Below, one piece after another: positions 1-10,477 of a stretch of 64,000 bases of DNA (the first letter of the stretch is position 1; the number at the start of each line of letters is the position of its first letter). The notes beneath the pieces were generated by a model that saw only the letters and a list, made by a program, of their open reading frames with translations, did not search any database and was not told where the DNA came from. This DNA comes from Fibrobacterota bacterium. Lineage in GTDB: Bacteria > Fibrobacterota > Fibrobacteria > UBA11236. A program made the position numbers and the translations under genes. The stretch covers positions 1-64,000 of the forward strand of contig JAQBPO010000050.1 of assembly GCA_028287465.1 (NCBI GenBank), read 5' to 3'.

Positions 1-585
1 GCCAAGCTCGCCAAGGCCCAGGCCCGCGCCTCGGCGAACGCCCTGGGCGATTCGACGGCCCTCGATACCCCGCCTTCCCAAGAGCTGACTGCGGAGGAGC
101 TCGCGGCCTTGGGTTATGTCCGCATCACCCCGAAACTGCTGCCCGGCGCCAAGGGCGGCTCCTCCGCCAGCACCCTGAATTACCGTTACCTCGATCGCAC
201 CGCCGCCTTCGGGGCCGCGTACGAATACCTGTTGGAAGCCGTGGACTTCAACGGCAGGCGCGTGCAGTACGGTCCCCGCATGGCCCGGCCTTCCAACCCG
301 CTCACCACGGAACTGATGACCAACTATCCCAATCCGTTCAATCCCATCACCACCCTGCGTTTTTCGCTCAAGGACAAGCTCAAGGTCAGCCTGATCATTT
401 ACGATTCCAAAGGACGCCTGGTGCGGACCCTGGTCCGCCCGGACAAGCCCATGCTGGCCGGCAAATACCGCCTGATCTGGGATGCGCGCAACGACGGCGG
501 CTTCGAAGTGCCCTCGGGACAATACTTCTACCGCTTCACCGCGGGTAGGTACGTGAAGACCCGGAAGATGATCCTCGTCAAATAG
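1..585 (+). CDS. Secreted protein with C-terminal FlgD-like sorting domain (5' end missing)
   Basis: The reading frame is open from the first base of the window, so only the last 194 residues are present and the start is outside. The final ~90 residues begin with the motif 'NYPNPFNPITTLRF' and continue through 'YDSKGRLVRTL', 'GKYRLIWDARND' and 'GQYFYRF'. This is the classic FlgD-Ig-like C-terminal domain that marks secreted proteins in Bacteroidota, Fibrobacterota and relatives (type IX-like sorting in Bacteroidota). The stretch before it ('LDRTAAFGAAYEYLLEAVDFNG') looks like the last strands of a fibronectin type III domain. The catalytic or binding part is not in the window, so the function is unknown. 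The gene converges on the transglycosylase gene, with only 19 bases between the two stops. Confidence 0.85.
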   Translation, partial: AKLAKAQARASANALGDSTALDTPPSQELTAEELAALGYVRITPKLLPGAKGGSSASTLNYRYLDRTAAFGAAYEYLLEAVDFNGRRVQYGPRMARPSNPLTTELMTNYPNPFNPITTLRFSLKDKLKVSLIIYDSKGRLVRTLVRPDKPMLAGKYRLIWDARNDGGFEVPSGQYFYRFTAGRYVKTRKMILVK

Positions 586-604
586 AGGGGACCGCGCTTC
601 AATC

Positions 605-1399
605 TTAGGCGCTGCCCCTCAGGACCTGAGCGCGGGCCAATACGGTCGAAGCATACTCGTCCGCCTTGATGACGCGGCCGTAGGAGTCGCAGGTACCGGG
701 CTTCCAGTTATCGCCGCCATTGTATTTCTGGAGCATGTTGGCCCCGGTGCCGCCTTTATCGGCGAGGATCACGGCCGCCAGGGCGACCTGATCGTCCTTG
801 CTGGCATGGTCGTAGGCATGTCCCATGGCCGCCTGGAACCTGGACGCGTACGCCGCGCGCGTACTCGGCTCCACTTGCATCAGGCCGTCCCCGGCGCTCG
901 GGCTGCCGACCAGGGCTTTACCGTATCGGCTTTCCTTTTCCATTTGCGCCGCAAGGATATAAGGATCGACGCCGGTTTTCTTACCCGAAGCCACGCAGCT
1001 TTCCCACAGGTCGGCAGGCATGGCCGCCGGGGGCTTGCCGACCGCCGGGACATGTCCGGTGGAGGGCGGGTGCTGATTCGGGGGAAGCGGATTCACGCAG
1101 AGGATGGGAGGAGCCCCTGCGGCGGGGCCCTCGGTCTCCGATTCGCCTGGATGTTGGCTGACCTTTTCGCCGAAGGCCAGGCTTACTTGATCGTCCAGGA
1201 CCTTGTTGATGCCCTCAAGGTACTCGGGGGGCAGATCCAGGGCGTCCAATTCCGCGAGGTAGCCGTTGATCCCATCCAGGAAGCCGCGCAATTGGTCCTC
1301 CGGCAGGGTGGCTTCGGGAATATTCCGGTTCAAGAGGTAATCATAGGGTCCGGGAATCTTGGGTACGGTTCCGGATGGGGGGATTCCTTCAACTGACAT
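605..1399 (-). CDS. Lytic transglycosylase-fold (SLT-like) protein
   Basis: 264 residues. The C-terminal half has the lysozyme-like fold of soluble lytic transglycosylases: 'PYILAAQMEKESRYG' carries the candidate catalytic Glu (KES), followed by 'GDGLMQVEPSTRAAY' and 'ALAAVILADKG'. These enzymes cleave peptidoglycan glycan strands. The N-terminal ~120 residues are Pro-rich and helical with no recognised domain. No signal peptide is visible at the chosen start, so cell-wall contact would need another export route (or this is a phage-like or T6SS-like cargo); that is a guess. The start was chosen because AAGGAG lies about 10 bases upstream of the ATG at 1399; the frame stays open further upstream without a better ribosome site. 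Confidence 0.7.
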   Translation of the reverse strand: MSVEGIPPSGTVPKIPGPYDYLLNRNIPEATLPEDQLRGFLDGINGYLAELDALDLPPEYLEGINKVLDDQVSLAFGEKVSQHPGESETEGPAAGAPPILCVNPLPPNQHPPSTGHVPAVGKPPAAMPADLWESCVASGKKTGVDPYILAAQMEKESRYGKALVGSPSAGDGLMQVEPSTRAAYASRFQAAMGHAYDHASKDDQVALAAVILADKGGTGANMLQKYNGGDNWKPGTCDSYGRVIKADEYASTVLARAQVLRGSA

Positions 1400-1632
1400 G
1401 GTAAGAGCGCTCCTTCCGAGGGTCGAGGGTTGCAGGGGCAACCTCCATGCCTGAAAGGATAAGCCCGAGGTGCCCCTGGGAGGGGTCCCCAAGGGCTCGG
1501 GAATAGGCGCTGATTACGAGGAGGCCCGGAAAAGCGGCATCCGGGGGGTAACCCCGCCTTACCGAAGTCCGCACCCTCGGAAACCGGTTACGAGAGTTCG
1601 GAAAGGCGGAACCTCATGCGCGCGCCGACCGA

Positions 1633-2088
1633 TTATCCGGCGTCTTCCATTTCGGAATGCTCGGCTTTATAGGCTTCGATTTCCTCGCCTATGGAATCCG
1701 CTTCTTCTTCATCGAGGATGTCCTCCGCCTTCTCGAAGAGTTCGCCTTCCTCCTCCTCAACGTGGTGCTCCACGTTCTCCTGGAGGACCTTCAGCTTGGC
1801 CGCCCATTCCTTGGTGCCCTTCTGGTTCGCCTCCAATTCCTTGAGGAGCTTTTTCACGACCTTGTGCTCTTCGATGGCTTCCAGGGTATCGTCCTCGGAT
1901 TCCTCGACGTTCTTCAGGGCCGGGTAGAAGAACTTCTCTTCGGCCGCCGCATGCACGGTCAGCTCCTGGTTGAGGGTCTGGAAAAGCCGTTCGCGCTCTT
2001 CCACTTGATCCTCGGTGGTCTCCTCGAGCTTGCCGAAAAGCGCTTTGACGGTTTCGTGATCCTTCTGAAGGATTTCATATACGTTCAT
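1633..2088 (-). CDS. Hemerythrin HHE domain protein
   Basis: 151 residues, almost entirely helical and very acidic. The His and Glu ligands expected of a hemerythrin four-helix bundle are visible: 'ILQKDHETVKALF', 'ELTVHAAAEEKFFYPAL', 'AIEEHKVVKKLL' and 'ENVEHHVEEEEGELF', which together bind a di-iron centre. Family members bind O2 or NO or act in iron and redox homeostasis; which applies here cannot be told. AAAGGGG precedes the ATG. The gene lies alone between the transglycosylase and the large kinase, both on the same strand, with 233 and 174 bases on either side. A small hairpin (GGATGC-GAA-GCATCC, 2118-2132) lies in its upstream region. Confidence 0.88.
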   Translation of the reverse strand: MNVYEILQKDHETVKALFGKLEETTEDQVEERERLFQTLNQELTVHAAAEEKFFYPALKNVEESEDDTLEAIEEHKVVKKLLKELEANQKGTKEWAAKLKVLQENVEHHVEEEEGELFEKAEDILDEEEADSIGEEIEAYKAEHSEMEDAG

Positions 2089-2262
2089 TCTGGTACCCCT
2101 TTTCCGGATTGATTAGAGGATGCGAAGCATCCCCACTATCGAATAAACAATCGGGGTGCCTGGCTGCAAGCCCGGTACCGTACGCCCGGTGGCCGGTTTC
2201 CGATGGAAAAGGCGGATGGGACGGGACCGGTACGCAACCAGCGTAGCGCCGGCCCCGGGGGA

Positions 2263-5200
2263 TCAGCTCGGAACCGCGCCGGTCTCCTGCACCTCCGGAG
2301 CCGGGGTCGAAAGGAACTCCCCGATGCTATTCGCCAGCACCGACGGCGCGAAGGGCTTCGCGATGAAGATGCTCCCGTTCCTCAAGTCATCCCCCAGGAT
2401 ATGATCCTTGGTATACCCGGACATGAACGCCACCTTGATCCCGGGTCGCAGGGCTTGCACACGCTCAGCCAAGTCCCGCCCGTTCATCCCCGGCATCACC
2501 ACATCGGTCAGGAGCAGGGCGATATCCGGTTCGCCTTCAAGCTTGGCCAGGGCTTCCTCTCCGGAGGCGGCTTCCACGATCCGGTAGCCCCTGGCGCTCA
2601 GGGTGTGGGAGACGAGTTTGCGGACGGCGCGCTCGTCTTCGACGACCAGGAGGGTCCCCTTTTCCTTTTTCAGGATGGGGACGGGGCCCGTGCCGGGCCG
2701 GGAATCCGGTTCGCCTATGTCCTTCTGGTAGGGCATGTAGATGCGGAAGGCGGCCCCTTTACCGGGTTCGCTTTCCACCTGGATGAAGCCACCGCTTTGG
2801 CGGATGATGCCGTCCACCATGGATAGGCCCAGGCCCGTGCCCTTGCCTTCTTCCTTGGTGGTGAAGAATGGCTCGAAGATGCGGCTTTGCGTCTGGAGGT
2901 CCATGCCGATGCCGTTGTCCGAGACTTCCAGCATGACGTAATGGCCTTCGGGCGCGGCCTTGCCGCCGGGGAACCGGATGCGTTCGGTACGGAGGGTGAG
3001 CTTGCCGCCGCCTGGCATGGCGTCCCGGGCGTTGATGGCGAGGTTGAGGATGACCTGCTCCAATTGGCCGGGGTCGGCCTTGATGCGGCAGGGGCTCCGT
3101 TCGGGGACGAATTCCAGTTCGATGTTCTCGCCGATGACCTGGCCCAGCATCCGCTGGATGCCTTCCACCACCACGTTCATGTCGATGGTCTTGGGCGCGA
3201 GCATCTGCTTCCGCCCGAAGGCGAGGAGCTGGCGGGTGAGGACGGTGGCCCGTTCCCCGGCCTTGCGGACTTCGGAGATGTAGAGGGCGCGGTCTTCGGC
3301 GTCCTCGGGCAGGGCGGCGAGCAGTTCGGTATAGCCGTTGATGGCGGTCAGGAGGTTGTTGAACTCGTGCGCGATGCCGCCGGCCAGCTTGCCCACCGCG
3401 TCCATCTTCTGGGAATGCTGGAGTTGGGCTTCCGTGAGGCGCAGGGTCTCCTCCGCCAGGTTGCGCTCGATGACGAACCCGGCATTGCGGCGGAGGATAT
3501 CCATGTAACGCAGTTCTTCCGCATCGGGACCGCGGACTTCCCTTTGGTAGATGGCGAAGGTGCCCAGGACCTTGCCCGCGGAGGAGAGGATGGGCCAGGA
3601 CCAGCAGGCCTTGAGGCCGTGCTCGAGGGCGACCTCCCGGTAATCGGCCCAATGCGGATCGGCGGTAAGGTCCGGGGTGATGACTTCCTTGCCCGCGAAG
3701 GCGGCGGCGCCGCAGGAAGCCCCGTTCGGCGACACCGGGACTCCGTCGATGGCCCGCAGAAAGGAGGCGGGAAGGCTGGGGGCCGCGCTGAGGCGGAGGA
3801 CCGCGGCATGGGCGTCCATGAGCATGATGGAGGCGAGGCCGCCATTCATGTGTTCCTCGCAGACCTTGGCCAGGGAGGCCAGGGTGGCGTCCAGGGGCCC
3901 GCCCTTGGCCATGATTTCCAGGACCTGCTTCTGATCGGCCATGCGCTTGGCGGCGTCTTCGGAACGGCGGCGGGCCAGGACCTGGGCGCTCACGTCATAG
4001 GCGAAGACCATGATCCCTTCGATCGCGCCATCCGGGCCGCGGGAAGGCTGATAGGTGAAGGTGAAGCAGATCTCCTCTTCGCCCCGGCCGCGATCGATGC
4101 GCATGGAGTATTCCGCGACCGTGAAGGGGTTGCCGCGGTACACATCGTCCAGGACTTCAAAGATCCCCTGGCCTTCCAACTCGGGAAAGACCTGGCGCAC
4201 GGATTTGCCGACGATATCCTTTCGTCCGACCATCCGCAGGTAATTGGGATTCGTGAATTCGAAGACGTGATCGGGCCCGCGGGTGATGCAGATGGAGGCG
4301 GGCGCTTCCATGAACAAGGCGTGCAGGTGGGCGCGCTCGGCGACGATCCCCTTGTAGACCGCGCGGACGCTGGCTTCCGCCTGCTTGCGGGCCTGGGCGG
4401 TCTTGATCTGGGCGGAGACGCGGGTAAGGAGCTCGCGCGCGGAGAAGGGTTTGATGAGGTAATCGTCGGCGCCGGCCTCCAGGCCTTCGGTGGTGGATTC
4501 CTCGCCGGCCCGGGCCGAAAGGAGGATGACGGGCGTGAACCGGGTTTCCGGATCCTTGCGCAGCTCGCGCAGCAAGGCGAATCCGTCCATGCCCGGCATC
4601 ATCACGTCGCTCAGGATGAGGTCCGGCCGATCCACCTGGACCTTGGCGAGCGCGGTGGGACCGTCCTGGGCCGCGTCCACGTCCCAATGCTTTTCCAGGA
4701 GCCTATGCACGTAGTCCCGCATGTCCGCATTGTCCTCGACTACGAGGATGCGGGCGCGGTCGGCGGCGGCCAGGGGCATGGGGACGGGCCCGAGGCCGGT
4801 ATCCAGGGACCAGCGGCCGGCCTCTTCCACGTAAGCCGTTGCGTCTCCGAGGCGGGGTTCCCGCGACTGAGGGGAGGCGATGCGATCCGCGGGGAGATGG
4901 GCGGATCCTTTGGGGATGCGGATGAAGAAGGCGCTGCCCTTGCCCATGGCGCTTTCCAGGCGGATGGTTCCGCCATGCAGCTTGACCAGCTCCTGGACCA
5001 GGGACAATCCGATGCCGGATCCTTCGTAGGTGCGGCCGCGCGCGGCGCGAACCCGGTGGAAGCGGGCGAAGACCTGCTCCCGTTCCGCTTCGGGGATGCC
5101 GGTACCCGTATCCCGTACGCAGAGTTCGAACGCGCCGGTAGACTCCGTGAGGGAGACGCCGATGCCGCCGGAGAAGGTGAATTTGTAGGCGTTGGAAACC

Positions 5201-6666
5201 AGGTTGAGGACGATCTTCTCCCACAGATCGGGAGCGATGAAGGCGGGTTCGCTTAAGGACGGGATTTCCACGCGCAGGTACAGGCCCGCCTTTTCCGCGA
5301 GGGATCGGAATACGCTCGCGATATCGCGGGTGAGCCGGCCCAGATCGACGGGCTCGAACATCGCGTCCAGGCGTCCGGCCTCGATGCGGGAGAAATCCAG
5401 CAGGGTATTGACCAGCTTAAGGAGCCGTAGGGAATTCCGTTGCACGATGACGGCGCGTTCCCGGTTTTCCGCCGACAGGGAATCCGCGGGGTTGGAGAGC
5501 ATGTCCTCGATGGGGCCGAGCATCAAGGTGAGCGGGGTGCGGAATTCGTGGCTGACATTGCTGAAGAAGGCGGTCTTGGCCTTGTCCAGTTCGGCCAGGG
5601 CGGCGGCGCGTTCCCGGGTTTCCTGGATGGCGCGGGCATTGGATACGGCGGTCGCGGTCTGGCCGGCGACCAGGTCCAGAAAGCTGCGGTAATCCCCGTC
5701 GAGGGGGAGCCTGGGGCTGAGTCCGACCACCAGGATCCCGGCGGGCCGCTCCTGGCCGGGTTTGGAGATGGGAAGCAACAAAGCGTTCTTGGGGCCGTGG
5801 GTGCGTCCGGACGGGGATTCGGCGCCGTCCGCCGGGGATGGATTCGCGCGGGCCGGGTCCGACGGGGCCAGGGGGCATTCCATCGCGCCGGATACGGCCA
5901 CCCGTTCGAGGGGCCAAGGGGTTCCCAGGCTTTCGCCGGCCGGAAAGGCTTCCGCGCATAGGAGAGGGTGGCCTTCGGAAATCCCCATCAGGCAGGCTTC
6001 CGGTTTCTTTTCATCGATCAGGTACAAGGCGGCGAAGGGGAGGTCGGCGCGATTGCCGGCCAGGGCCTCCATGGCGGCGCGGCAGGCCTCCTGCGGGGTG
6101 GCGGCATTCGCGGTGGCGGCAGCGAGGGTCCGCAGGGTCTTGAGCCTCCGTTCCCCCAGGACGCGCTTGGTGGTTTCCGTAACGGTGACGAGGACGCCGC
6201 CCACCCCTCCGCCTTCTTCGCGGATGGGACTGTAGGAGAAGGTGAAATAGCACTCCTCCACGAATCCATGGCGATCCAGGGGCAGCAGGAAATCCTCGTA
6301 CCCGGTGGCGGTGCCCTGCATGACCCCGTCGAACATGGGGCCTATGATATCCCATATTTCCGCGAAGGTTTCCCGGGTGCTGATGCCCAAGGCCTTGGGA
6401 TGTTTGCTCGATCCCAGAATGGGGCGATAGCCGTCATTGTAGAATTGGGTAAAGTCCTTGCCCCAGGCGATATACATGGGGAACTTGGAATCCAGGACGA
6501 TGCTGATGGCCGTGCGCAGGCTTTGGGGCCATTTGGATTCCGGGCCGAGCGGGGAATGGGACCAGTCCAGGGCGCGCATCATGGCGCCCATATTGCCGCC
6601 CCCGCGGAAGAGGGTTTCGGAATCCGGATTCTGGTCCAAGATCAGCCTCGCATTCGTGCCAGCCAA
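2263..6666 (-). CDS. Dual-core hybrid sensor histidine kinase (PAS-GAF-HK-REC-PAS-GAF-HK-REC)
   Basis: 1467 residues, with no transmembrane segment seen, so probably cytoplasmic. Order: N-terminal PAS-like sensor (~30-170, '[19 protein letters not shown]'), GAF (~175-345), kinase core 1 (phospho-His373 in '[10 protein letters not shown]', ATPase to ~590 with 'DTGTGIPE' and 'GSGIGLSLV'), receiver 1 (~639-755, Asp687, Lys739), PAS (~780-895), GAF (~905-1075), kinase core 2 (His1100 in 'GGIAHEFNN', ATPase '[19 protein letters not shown]'), receiver 2 (~1338-1455, Asp1388, Lys1437). Both cores and both receivers keep their key residues, so two complete His-Asp relays sit in one chain. It matches the gene at 52262-56458 most closely. 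No DNA-binding output is present. The most upstream start is TTG at 6666 without a convincing ribosome site; the N-terminus may be a few codons shorter (ATG at 6591 would cut into the conserved sensor domain). Confidence 0.9.
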   Translation of the reverse strand: MAGTNARLILDQNPDSETLFRGGGNMGAMMRALDWSHSPLGPESKWPQSLRTAISIVLDSKFPMYIAWGKDFTQFYNDGYRPILGSSKHPKALGISTRETFAEIWDIIGPMFDGVMQGTATGYEDFLLPLDRHGFVEECYFTFSYSPIREEGGGVGGVLVTVTETTKRVLGERRLKTLRTLAAATANAATPQEACRAAMEALAGNRADLPFAALYLIDEKKPEACLMGISEGHPLLCAEAFPAGESLGTPWPLERVAVSGAMECPLAPSDPARANPSPADGAESPSGRTHGPKNALLLPISKPGQERPAGILVVGLSPRLPLDGDYRSFLDLVAGQTATAVSNARAIQETRERAAALAELDKAKTAFFSNVSHEFRTPLTLMLGPIEDMLSNPADSLSAENRERAVIVQRNSLRLLKLVNTLLDFSRIEAGRLDAMFEPVDLGRLTRDIASVFRSLAEKAGLYLRVEIPSLSEPAFIAPDLWEKIVLNLVSNAYKFTFSGGIGVSLTESTGAFELCVRDTGTGIPEAEREQVFARFHRVRAARGRTYEGSGIGLSLVQELVKLHGGTIRLESAMGKGSAFFIRIPKGSAHLPADRIASPQSREPRLGDATAYVEEAGRWSLDTGLGPVPMPLAAADRARILVVEDNADMRDYVHRLLEKHWDVDAAQDGPTALAKVQVDRPDLILSDVMMPGMDGFALLRELRKDPETRFTPVILLSARAGEESTTEGLEAGADDYLIKPFSARELLTRVSAQIKTAQARKQAEASVRAVYKGIVAERAHLHALFMEAPASICITRGPDHVFEFTNPNYLRMVGRKDIVGKSVRQVFPELEGQGIFEVLDDVYRGNPFTVAEYSMRIDRGRGEEEICFTFTYQPSRGPDGAIEGIMVFAYDVSAQVLARRRSEDAAKRMADQKQVLEIMAKGGPLDATLASLAKVCEEHMNGGLASIMLMDAHAAVLRLSAAPSLPASFLRAIDGVPVSPNGASCGAAAFAGKEVITPDLTADPHWADYREVALEHGLKACWSWPILSSAGKVLGTFAIYQREVRGPDAEELRYMDILRRNAGFVIERNLAEETLRLTEAQLQHSQKMDAVGKLAGGIAHEFNNLLTAINGYTELLAALPEDAEDRALYISEVRKAGERATVLTRQLLAFGRKQMLAPKTIDMNVVVEGIQRMLGQVIGENIELEFVPERSPCRIKADPGQLEQVILNLAINARDAMPGGGKLTLRTERIRFPGGKAAPEGHYVMLEVSDNGIGMDLQTQSRIFEPFFTTKEEGKGTGLGLSMVDGIIRQSGGFIQVESEPGKGAAFRIYMPYQKDIGEPDSRPGTGPVPILKKEKGTLLVVEDERAVRKLVSHTLSARGYRIVEAASGEEALAKLEGEPDIALLLTDVVMPGMNGRDLAERVQALRPGIKVAFMSGYTKDHILGDDLRNGSIFIAKPFAPSVLANSIGEFLSTPAPEVQETGAVPS

Positions 6667-7002
6667 ATGGCGGTTGGAAACCGGATTCCGCCTTGAAAAG
6701 GCCGGAAAAGCGCGGCCCTAAGCCGGAAGGGTCTTGAGCGAAAATAGGTTAATCAGGCACCGGGAAAAGAAAATTGTAAGGGAAGCCTACGCTCCGCGGC
6801 CCCGTCGGGGGGCGGAGTCCCTATCCGAGGGGCGCGATATCCCGGCCATCGGCATTGACCATTTCCAAAGCCCCCTCCGACCCGGAACCGGATAGGAAGA
6901 CTCCTTGGCCCATCGGGGTCTTTCGGCCATGGGTGCGCTTATCCACGGATTTCCATGGGGATCCGATCCCCGTCGCATCCGGGCTGCCGGTCTACTTCGG
7001 CC
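6667..7002. other. Intergenic stretch without a supported gene
   Basis: 336 bases between the kinase and the small exported protein, both on the minus strand. The short frames here have no ribosome site and no recognisable product. An imperfect GC-rich hairpin (CTCCGC to GCGGAG, 6792-6817) lies downstream of the 7003-7383 gene but has no T-tract, so I do not call it a terminator. Otherwise I see nothing in it. Confidence 0.5.
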
Positions 7003-7383
7003 TCAGGGAATAACGAAATTGATGAAAGGGGTGACGCCCGCCGCACTCGGGCTGGTGACCACCGTTCCCGCATTCGATCCCGTAACCTTGATGCTGGCGC
7101 CCATGGACATGCCGGTGAGAATGAGGGACTCCCATTCCTTTTCGCGGCCGGCCGGGGGCGTAATGCTGATTTGGCTGAGGGAGACCGTACCCGTTGTGCC
7201 GCCATTGTAATCGACCGTAACCGTCGTGGTCGAACCCGTCGGGGACTGCAGGACAATGGTCGAATTGTTTCCGGCCAAGGTCATCGAACGGAAATAGGAC
7301 AGGGGAATCGTATACCAGTTTTCCGTGCTGGCGAAAGCGGCGGGGGTCAAAATCAAAGCGGATACTAGAAGCCATTTTTTCAT
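7003..7383 (-). CDS. Small exported protein of unknown function
   Basis: 126 residues. It starts with a clear signal peptide (MKKWLLVSALILTPAAFA) at ATG 7383, preceded by AAAGGA about 8 bases upstream; a longer frame to 7431 has no ribosome site. The mature part is Ser/Thr/Gly-rich and beta-rich ('TIVLQSPTGSTTTVTVDYNGGTTGTVSL'). I do not recognise a family. It ends in 'GVTPFINFVIP', which resembles the hydrophobic tails ending the proteins at 8111-10432 and 11177-13351. Probably periplasmic or secreted. Confidence 0.6.
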   Translation of the reverse strand: MKKWLLVSALILTPAAFASTENWYTIPLSYFRSMTLAGNNSTIVLQSPTGSTTTVTVDYNGGTTGTVSLSQISITPPAGREKEWESLILTGMSMGASIKVTGSNAGTVVTSPSAAGVTPFINFVIP

Positions 7384-7523
7384 TTCATATTCCTTTTTTA
7401 AAAAACCTACGCTACCGAAATGCTCCGCCAATAACCAGCCCTAAAGGGGGAGTGATCCCCATTTATCATTCTCGCGGATGCGGATTTTTAGCTCGGAAGG
7501 TATAAACGAACCTGGAGCCGGCC

Positions 7524-7576
7524 AAGGTCCATTTTTAATGGTGCTTTTCGTTCAATCACCATAAAAAATGGACCTT
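7524..7576. repeat. Long inverted repeat (20-bp arms, 13-base loop)
   Basis: Arms 7524-7543 and 7557-7576 are reverse complements at 19 of 20 positions; each contains AAGGTCCATTTTT or its complement and ends in the ATGGTG/CACCAT core. It lies between two divergent genes (7383 minus, 7611 plus). It could be a cruciform-forming operator, a processed RNA hairpin or a small mobile-repeat remnant. The same CACCAT...ATGGTG core recurs at 8039-8055 and 10491-10507. Confidence 0.7.
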
Positions 7577-7610
7577 GTTCCGCCTGCGGCGGATTGCTAA
7601 TTGGACTGGT

Positions 7611-8012
7611 ATGTTCAACCGGATGTTTTTCCAATCCAAAAGATGCGGAGTGGAATCAGTACGTAACGTGATCGTAACTGCCGGTTGGGCCCTCGCAATT
7701 ATGGCGCCTATCGCCTGTACGACCGCGACCCCGATTCGTATTCCTGATCCGGTTCGTTGGGAGCATGTCTCAGGCCGTATCCATATCGTGACAGACGAAG
7801 GTGAAATAGCGACGGATTCCCTCCTGGTCCGCGACGATACCGCTTATTTCGAAGGCAAGGCCGTTCCGCTCAGCGCCATCCGTAAGATCGAAAAGCGCAC
7901 CGTTAGCGTGCCCCGCACCTTTGGGGTAGCGGCTTTAGGCCTGGCCGGCCTTAGCCTGGCATTAGGAACCATGCTGTATTTAATCACCGTCTTCGGTCGC
8001 GGTTCACGGTAG
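7611..8012 (+). CDS. Putative lipoprotein or membrane-anchored protein, unknown function
   Basis: 133 residues from the ATG at 7611. A hydrophobic stretch ending in '...AIMAPIACTTATP' resembles a lipoprotein signal, although Pro at position -3 is atypical. A short beta-rich middle ('GRIHIVTDEGEIATDSLLVRDDTAYFEGKAVPLSAIRKIE') looks like the strand-rich modules of proteins that describe a surface or RNA-like barrel; I cannot name it. A C-terminal transmembrane helix ('FGVAALGLAGLSLALGTMLYLITVF') follows. The start is uncertain: ATG 7611, ATG 7623 and GTG 7650 are all in frame and none has a strong ribosome site. Confidence 0.5.
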   Translation: MFNRMFFQSKRCGVESVRNVIVTAGWALAIMAPIACTTATPIRIPDPVRWEHVSGRIHIVTDEGEIATDSLLVRDDTAYFEGKAVPLSAIRKIEKRTVSVPRTFGVAALGLAGLSLALGTMLYLITVFGRGSR

Positions 8013-8038
8013 CATCACCATACGCCTAGGATGCGATT

Positions 8039-8055
8039 CACCATTTAGAATGGCG
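8039..8055. repeat. Short palindrome CACCAT-N5-ATGGCG
   Basis: A 6-bp inverted repeat with one mismatch around TTAGA, 56 bases before the glycoside hydrolase start. It has the same core as the palindromes at 7524-7576 and 10491-10507. Confidence 0.45.
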
Positions 8056-8110
8056 CTTAGCCAATGCTTCGGAAACCCGCCTTTTATTCTCATCACAGGG
8101 AGACATGTTC

Positions 8111-10432
8111 ATGCGCATCAGCCTTCTCATATACCCATTCATTGCGGCCATATTCACATCCCAGGCCGGGGCCCAAGCGCTTTCAGATGCCCGTTTCGGC
8201 ACTGATGGCATCAACAGTAATCATTGGCAATGGTATCGCAACTATAATCAGGATTACAACGACATCCAATTCCCGAGGGATCTAAAGCGTCTTTGGACGG
8301 TCGGAAAACTGGATGATGGATTGCGTGACTTGGGGTTCCATGACTGGTGCACGGATGGAGTTCCCTTCACCCCGAGGATACATCCCTTGAATTGCGATCG
8401 CGAGTCGGAACCACCCTTCGCCCAGCAGTCGCGGTATGAAGATATCCTCGCTTGGGACAAGGCCGGCATCCGCAAACTGATCAAGGCCTACAACATCCAA
8501 GTTTCGGGATTGAACACCGAAATGGGCTATAACGGCGCGGAGAAGATCCACATCTCCATCGGCAATGAGCCGAACTGGTACCCGTATGTTAAGCCGAACG
8601 CCTATGCCCGGGTCTTCAAGGAGTACTACGACTTCATTAAAGGCCCTTCACCGAGCGGATTGGCTTGTAAGGCTTGCGTGATCCATAACGGTGGCATCAT
8701 TCTCGCCGACTTCAAACCTCAGGGCTTGGTCCTGGACATCGTTTCGGGCCTGGTTTCGATTGCCGGAGAACCTTTGACCCTCATGAAGCGTTTCTATAAA
8801 ACCGGAACGGCTCAGGATCTGGAAGGCCTGGGATACTTGGGTTGGACCCGCATGTTCTTGACTGAGCTGGCCCATTTGGGCGGAAGCGTCGATATTTTCG
8901 ATGCGCACGCCTATGATATCGATATCGGGCCCAGCGATTTCCTGGGCCATGTCGTCGAGAATCCCACGAGCAACCTCTCCAAATTCATCTCCGTTATCAA
9001 GGGCGGGAAGATCGCTGAAAAATATTATACCGATTACGATCTCGCTTCCGGCTCCTATACCTGCCGGGATGGTTGCGGTAGAAGCGGCAATAAATGGGGC
9101 TTCGCCAGTTCCGCTCTGGGTGCCTGTCTTCAGGATCGCCAAAAGCGAGAGGTTGTCCTGCCGGATGACGCGCCCTGTGCCTTAGGGTCGCGGACCATGG
9201 TCATCGATGGCACTCCGGTGGCCACCAATATGCCTTACAATTATCCCAGTCCCGTGGTATGGATCGACGAGTTCGGAGTGCTCAAGAACGGTACGCCGGA
9301 ATCCGAGGTCAACGCCTCGATGAATAACATGGTGGGGGTTTTCAAGTCGACCCCCCAAGTGGCGAAATGGTTCTGGTTCAAGAATTCGGGAACGAATCTG
9401 GATTTGGAACTGGCCCGTAAAATCACCTTCGGGCTGTTCTCCTCTCCGGCGGTGCAATTGTACTCGGACGCCTCGTTGACCACGCTGACGTCCGTGGGCA
9501 CGAATTACTTGAATCTGCAGAATTCCGCATTCATCAACTCCTCAGTTCCTCGGGTGTCCACCAGCCCTATTACGCCCGGATATGTAAACATCCCGCAGTA
9601 TCCCCAGGCCGCGGCGAACATCGTCCTGTCCTTTGATTTCAACAACAAAACCAGCTCCCCTTTTAAGGGATGGAGCTTCGGATCGACGCCCACCGTTTTC
9701 CCCGACGGGGTCGCTTGGCTCGCCCGCTGCGGCTCAAGCGTGTCCCGGACCTTTACGACCGCGGAGCAGGCGGCCATCGCGGACGCGCGGTACCTTGTTA
9801 TCGAGCGGAACAACGCAAACAACGTTCCCGGGGATTTCTTCCAAATCGATATACGGAATCCCGACGGTTCGGTGAAAACGGTGATCGTGAGCAGTTATTT
9901 CGGCACCGCCGCCAACCTGCTGGAAGAACAGGGTGAAGTCGCAGTGCTGGACCTGGGCCCGTTCCTTGGGGGCGGCAAGACCTTGAATGCCGTGCAATAT
10001 TCCATGGGCGTCAACCTGGGACTCTGTTCGCAAACCGATCCCCAGGTCAACTACGTTATGTCGCGCGCCTATTTCACCCGCTTGGATCCGGTGCCCGCAT
10101 CCGGATACAACGCTTACCCGTTGGCCGCCTGTAACTTCGCCGGAGTGACGACCATCCGGCCCGACATTTACGCAAGCAAGCTCTCGGTGATTCCGGTCGT
10201 TATCTCCAGATGCAATGAAGGCACCTTGTCCCTGGATGCGGCATCGGTTGCCAAGGGCATGACCTTCGACGGAAATGCCATTGTTTGGCGGCCGACGGCT
10301 GCGATGGAGGGAACGCATCAGGGAGTTCTGACCCTGAGTGGATCGAATAAAACCATCGTCAAACCGTTCACCTTCGTAGTTAAGCGTAATCCCCTTCCCC
10401 TCGTGCCGATTCTGGCCTTGCTTTTGAATTAG
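8111..10432 (+). CDS. Secreted glycoside hydrolase-like protein, clan GH-A-like
   Basis: 773 residues. Signal peptide 'MRISLLIYPFIAAIFTSQAGAQA'. ATG 8111 is preferred over 8105 because GGGAGA ends 7 bases before it. The first ~400 residues look like a TIM-barrel glycosidase of the GH-A type: 'ISIGNEPNWYP' supplies a candidate acid/base Glu (about residue 153) after a beta-4-like strand, and 'VVWIDEFGVL' a candidate nucleophile Glu (about 387). The family number and substrate cannot be assigned by eye. From ~485 to 680 there is a beta-sandwich-like region ('NIVLSFDFNNKTSSPFKGWSFGS') resembling a carbohydrate-binding module, then a small C-terminal beta domain. The last residues, 'PLVPILALLLN', form a hydrophobic tail seen again in the protein ending at 13351. 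Confidence 0.6.
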   Translation: MRISLLIYPFIAAIFTSQAGAQALSDARFGTDGINSNHWQWYRNYNQDYNDIQFPRDLKRLWTVGKLDDGLRDLGFHDWCTDGVPFTPRIHPLNCDRESEPPFAQQSRYEDILAWDKAGIRKLIKAYNIQVSGLNTEMGYNGAEKIHISIGNEPNWYPYVKPNAYARVFKEYYDFIKGPSPSGLACKACVIHNGGIILADFKPQGLVLDIVSGLVSIAGEPLTLMKRFYKTGTAQDLEGLGYLGWTRMFLTELAHLGGSVDIFDAHAYDIDIGPSDFLGHVVENPTSNLSKFISVIKGGKIAEKYYTDYDLASGSYTCRDGCGRSGNKWGFASSALGACLQDRQKREVVLPDDAPCALGSRTMVIDGTPVATNMPYNYPSPVVWIDEFGVLKNGTPESEVNASMNNMVGVFKSTPQVAKWFWFKNSGTNLDLELARKITFGLFSSPAVQLYSDASLTTLTSVGTNYLNLQNSAFINSSVPRVSTSPITPGYVNIPQYPQAAANIVLSFDFNNKTSSPFKGWSFGSTPTVFPDGVAWLARCGSSVSRTFTTAEQAAIADARYLVIERNNANNVPGDFFQIDIRNPDGSVKTVIVSSYFGTAANLLEEQGEVAVLDLGPFLGGGKTLNAVQYSMGVNLGLCSQTDPQVNYVMSRAYFTRLDPVPASGYNAYPLAACNFAGVTTIRPDIYASKLSVIPVVISRCNEGTLSLDAASVAKGMTFDGNAIVWRPTAAMEGTHQGVLTLSGSNKTIVKPFTFVVKRNPLPLVPILALLLN

Positions 10433-10477
10433 AAGGGGTAACTGCGTGAAGAGCACCGATCGCTAGCGGGCACGTAT

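Noticed and set aside
6792-6817. GC-rich hairpin as terminator of the 7003 gene
   Set aside because: The stem is imperfect and no T-run follows on either strand.
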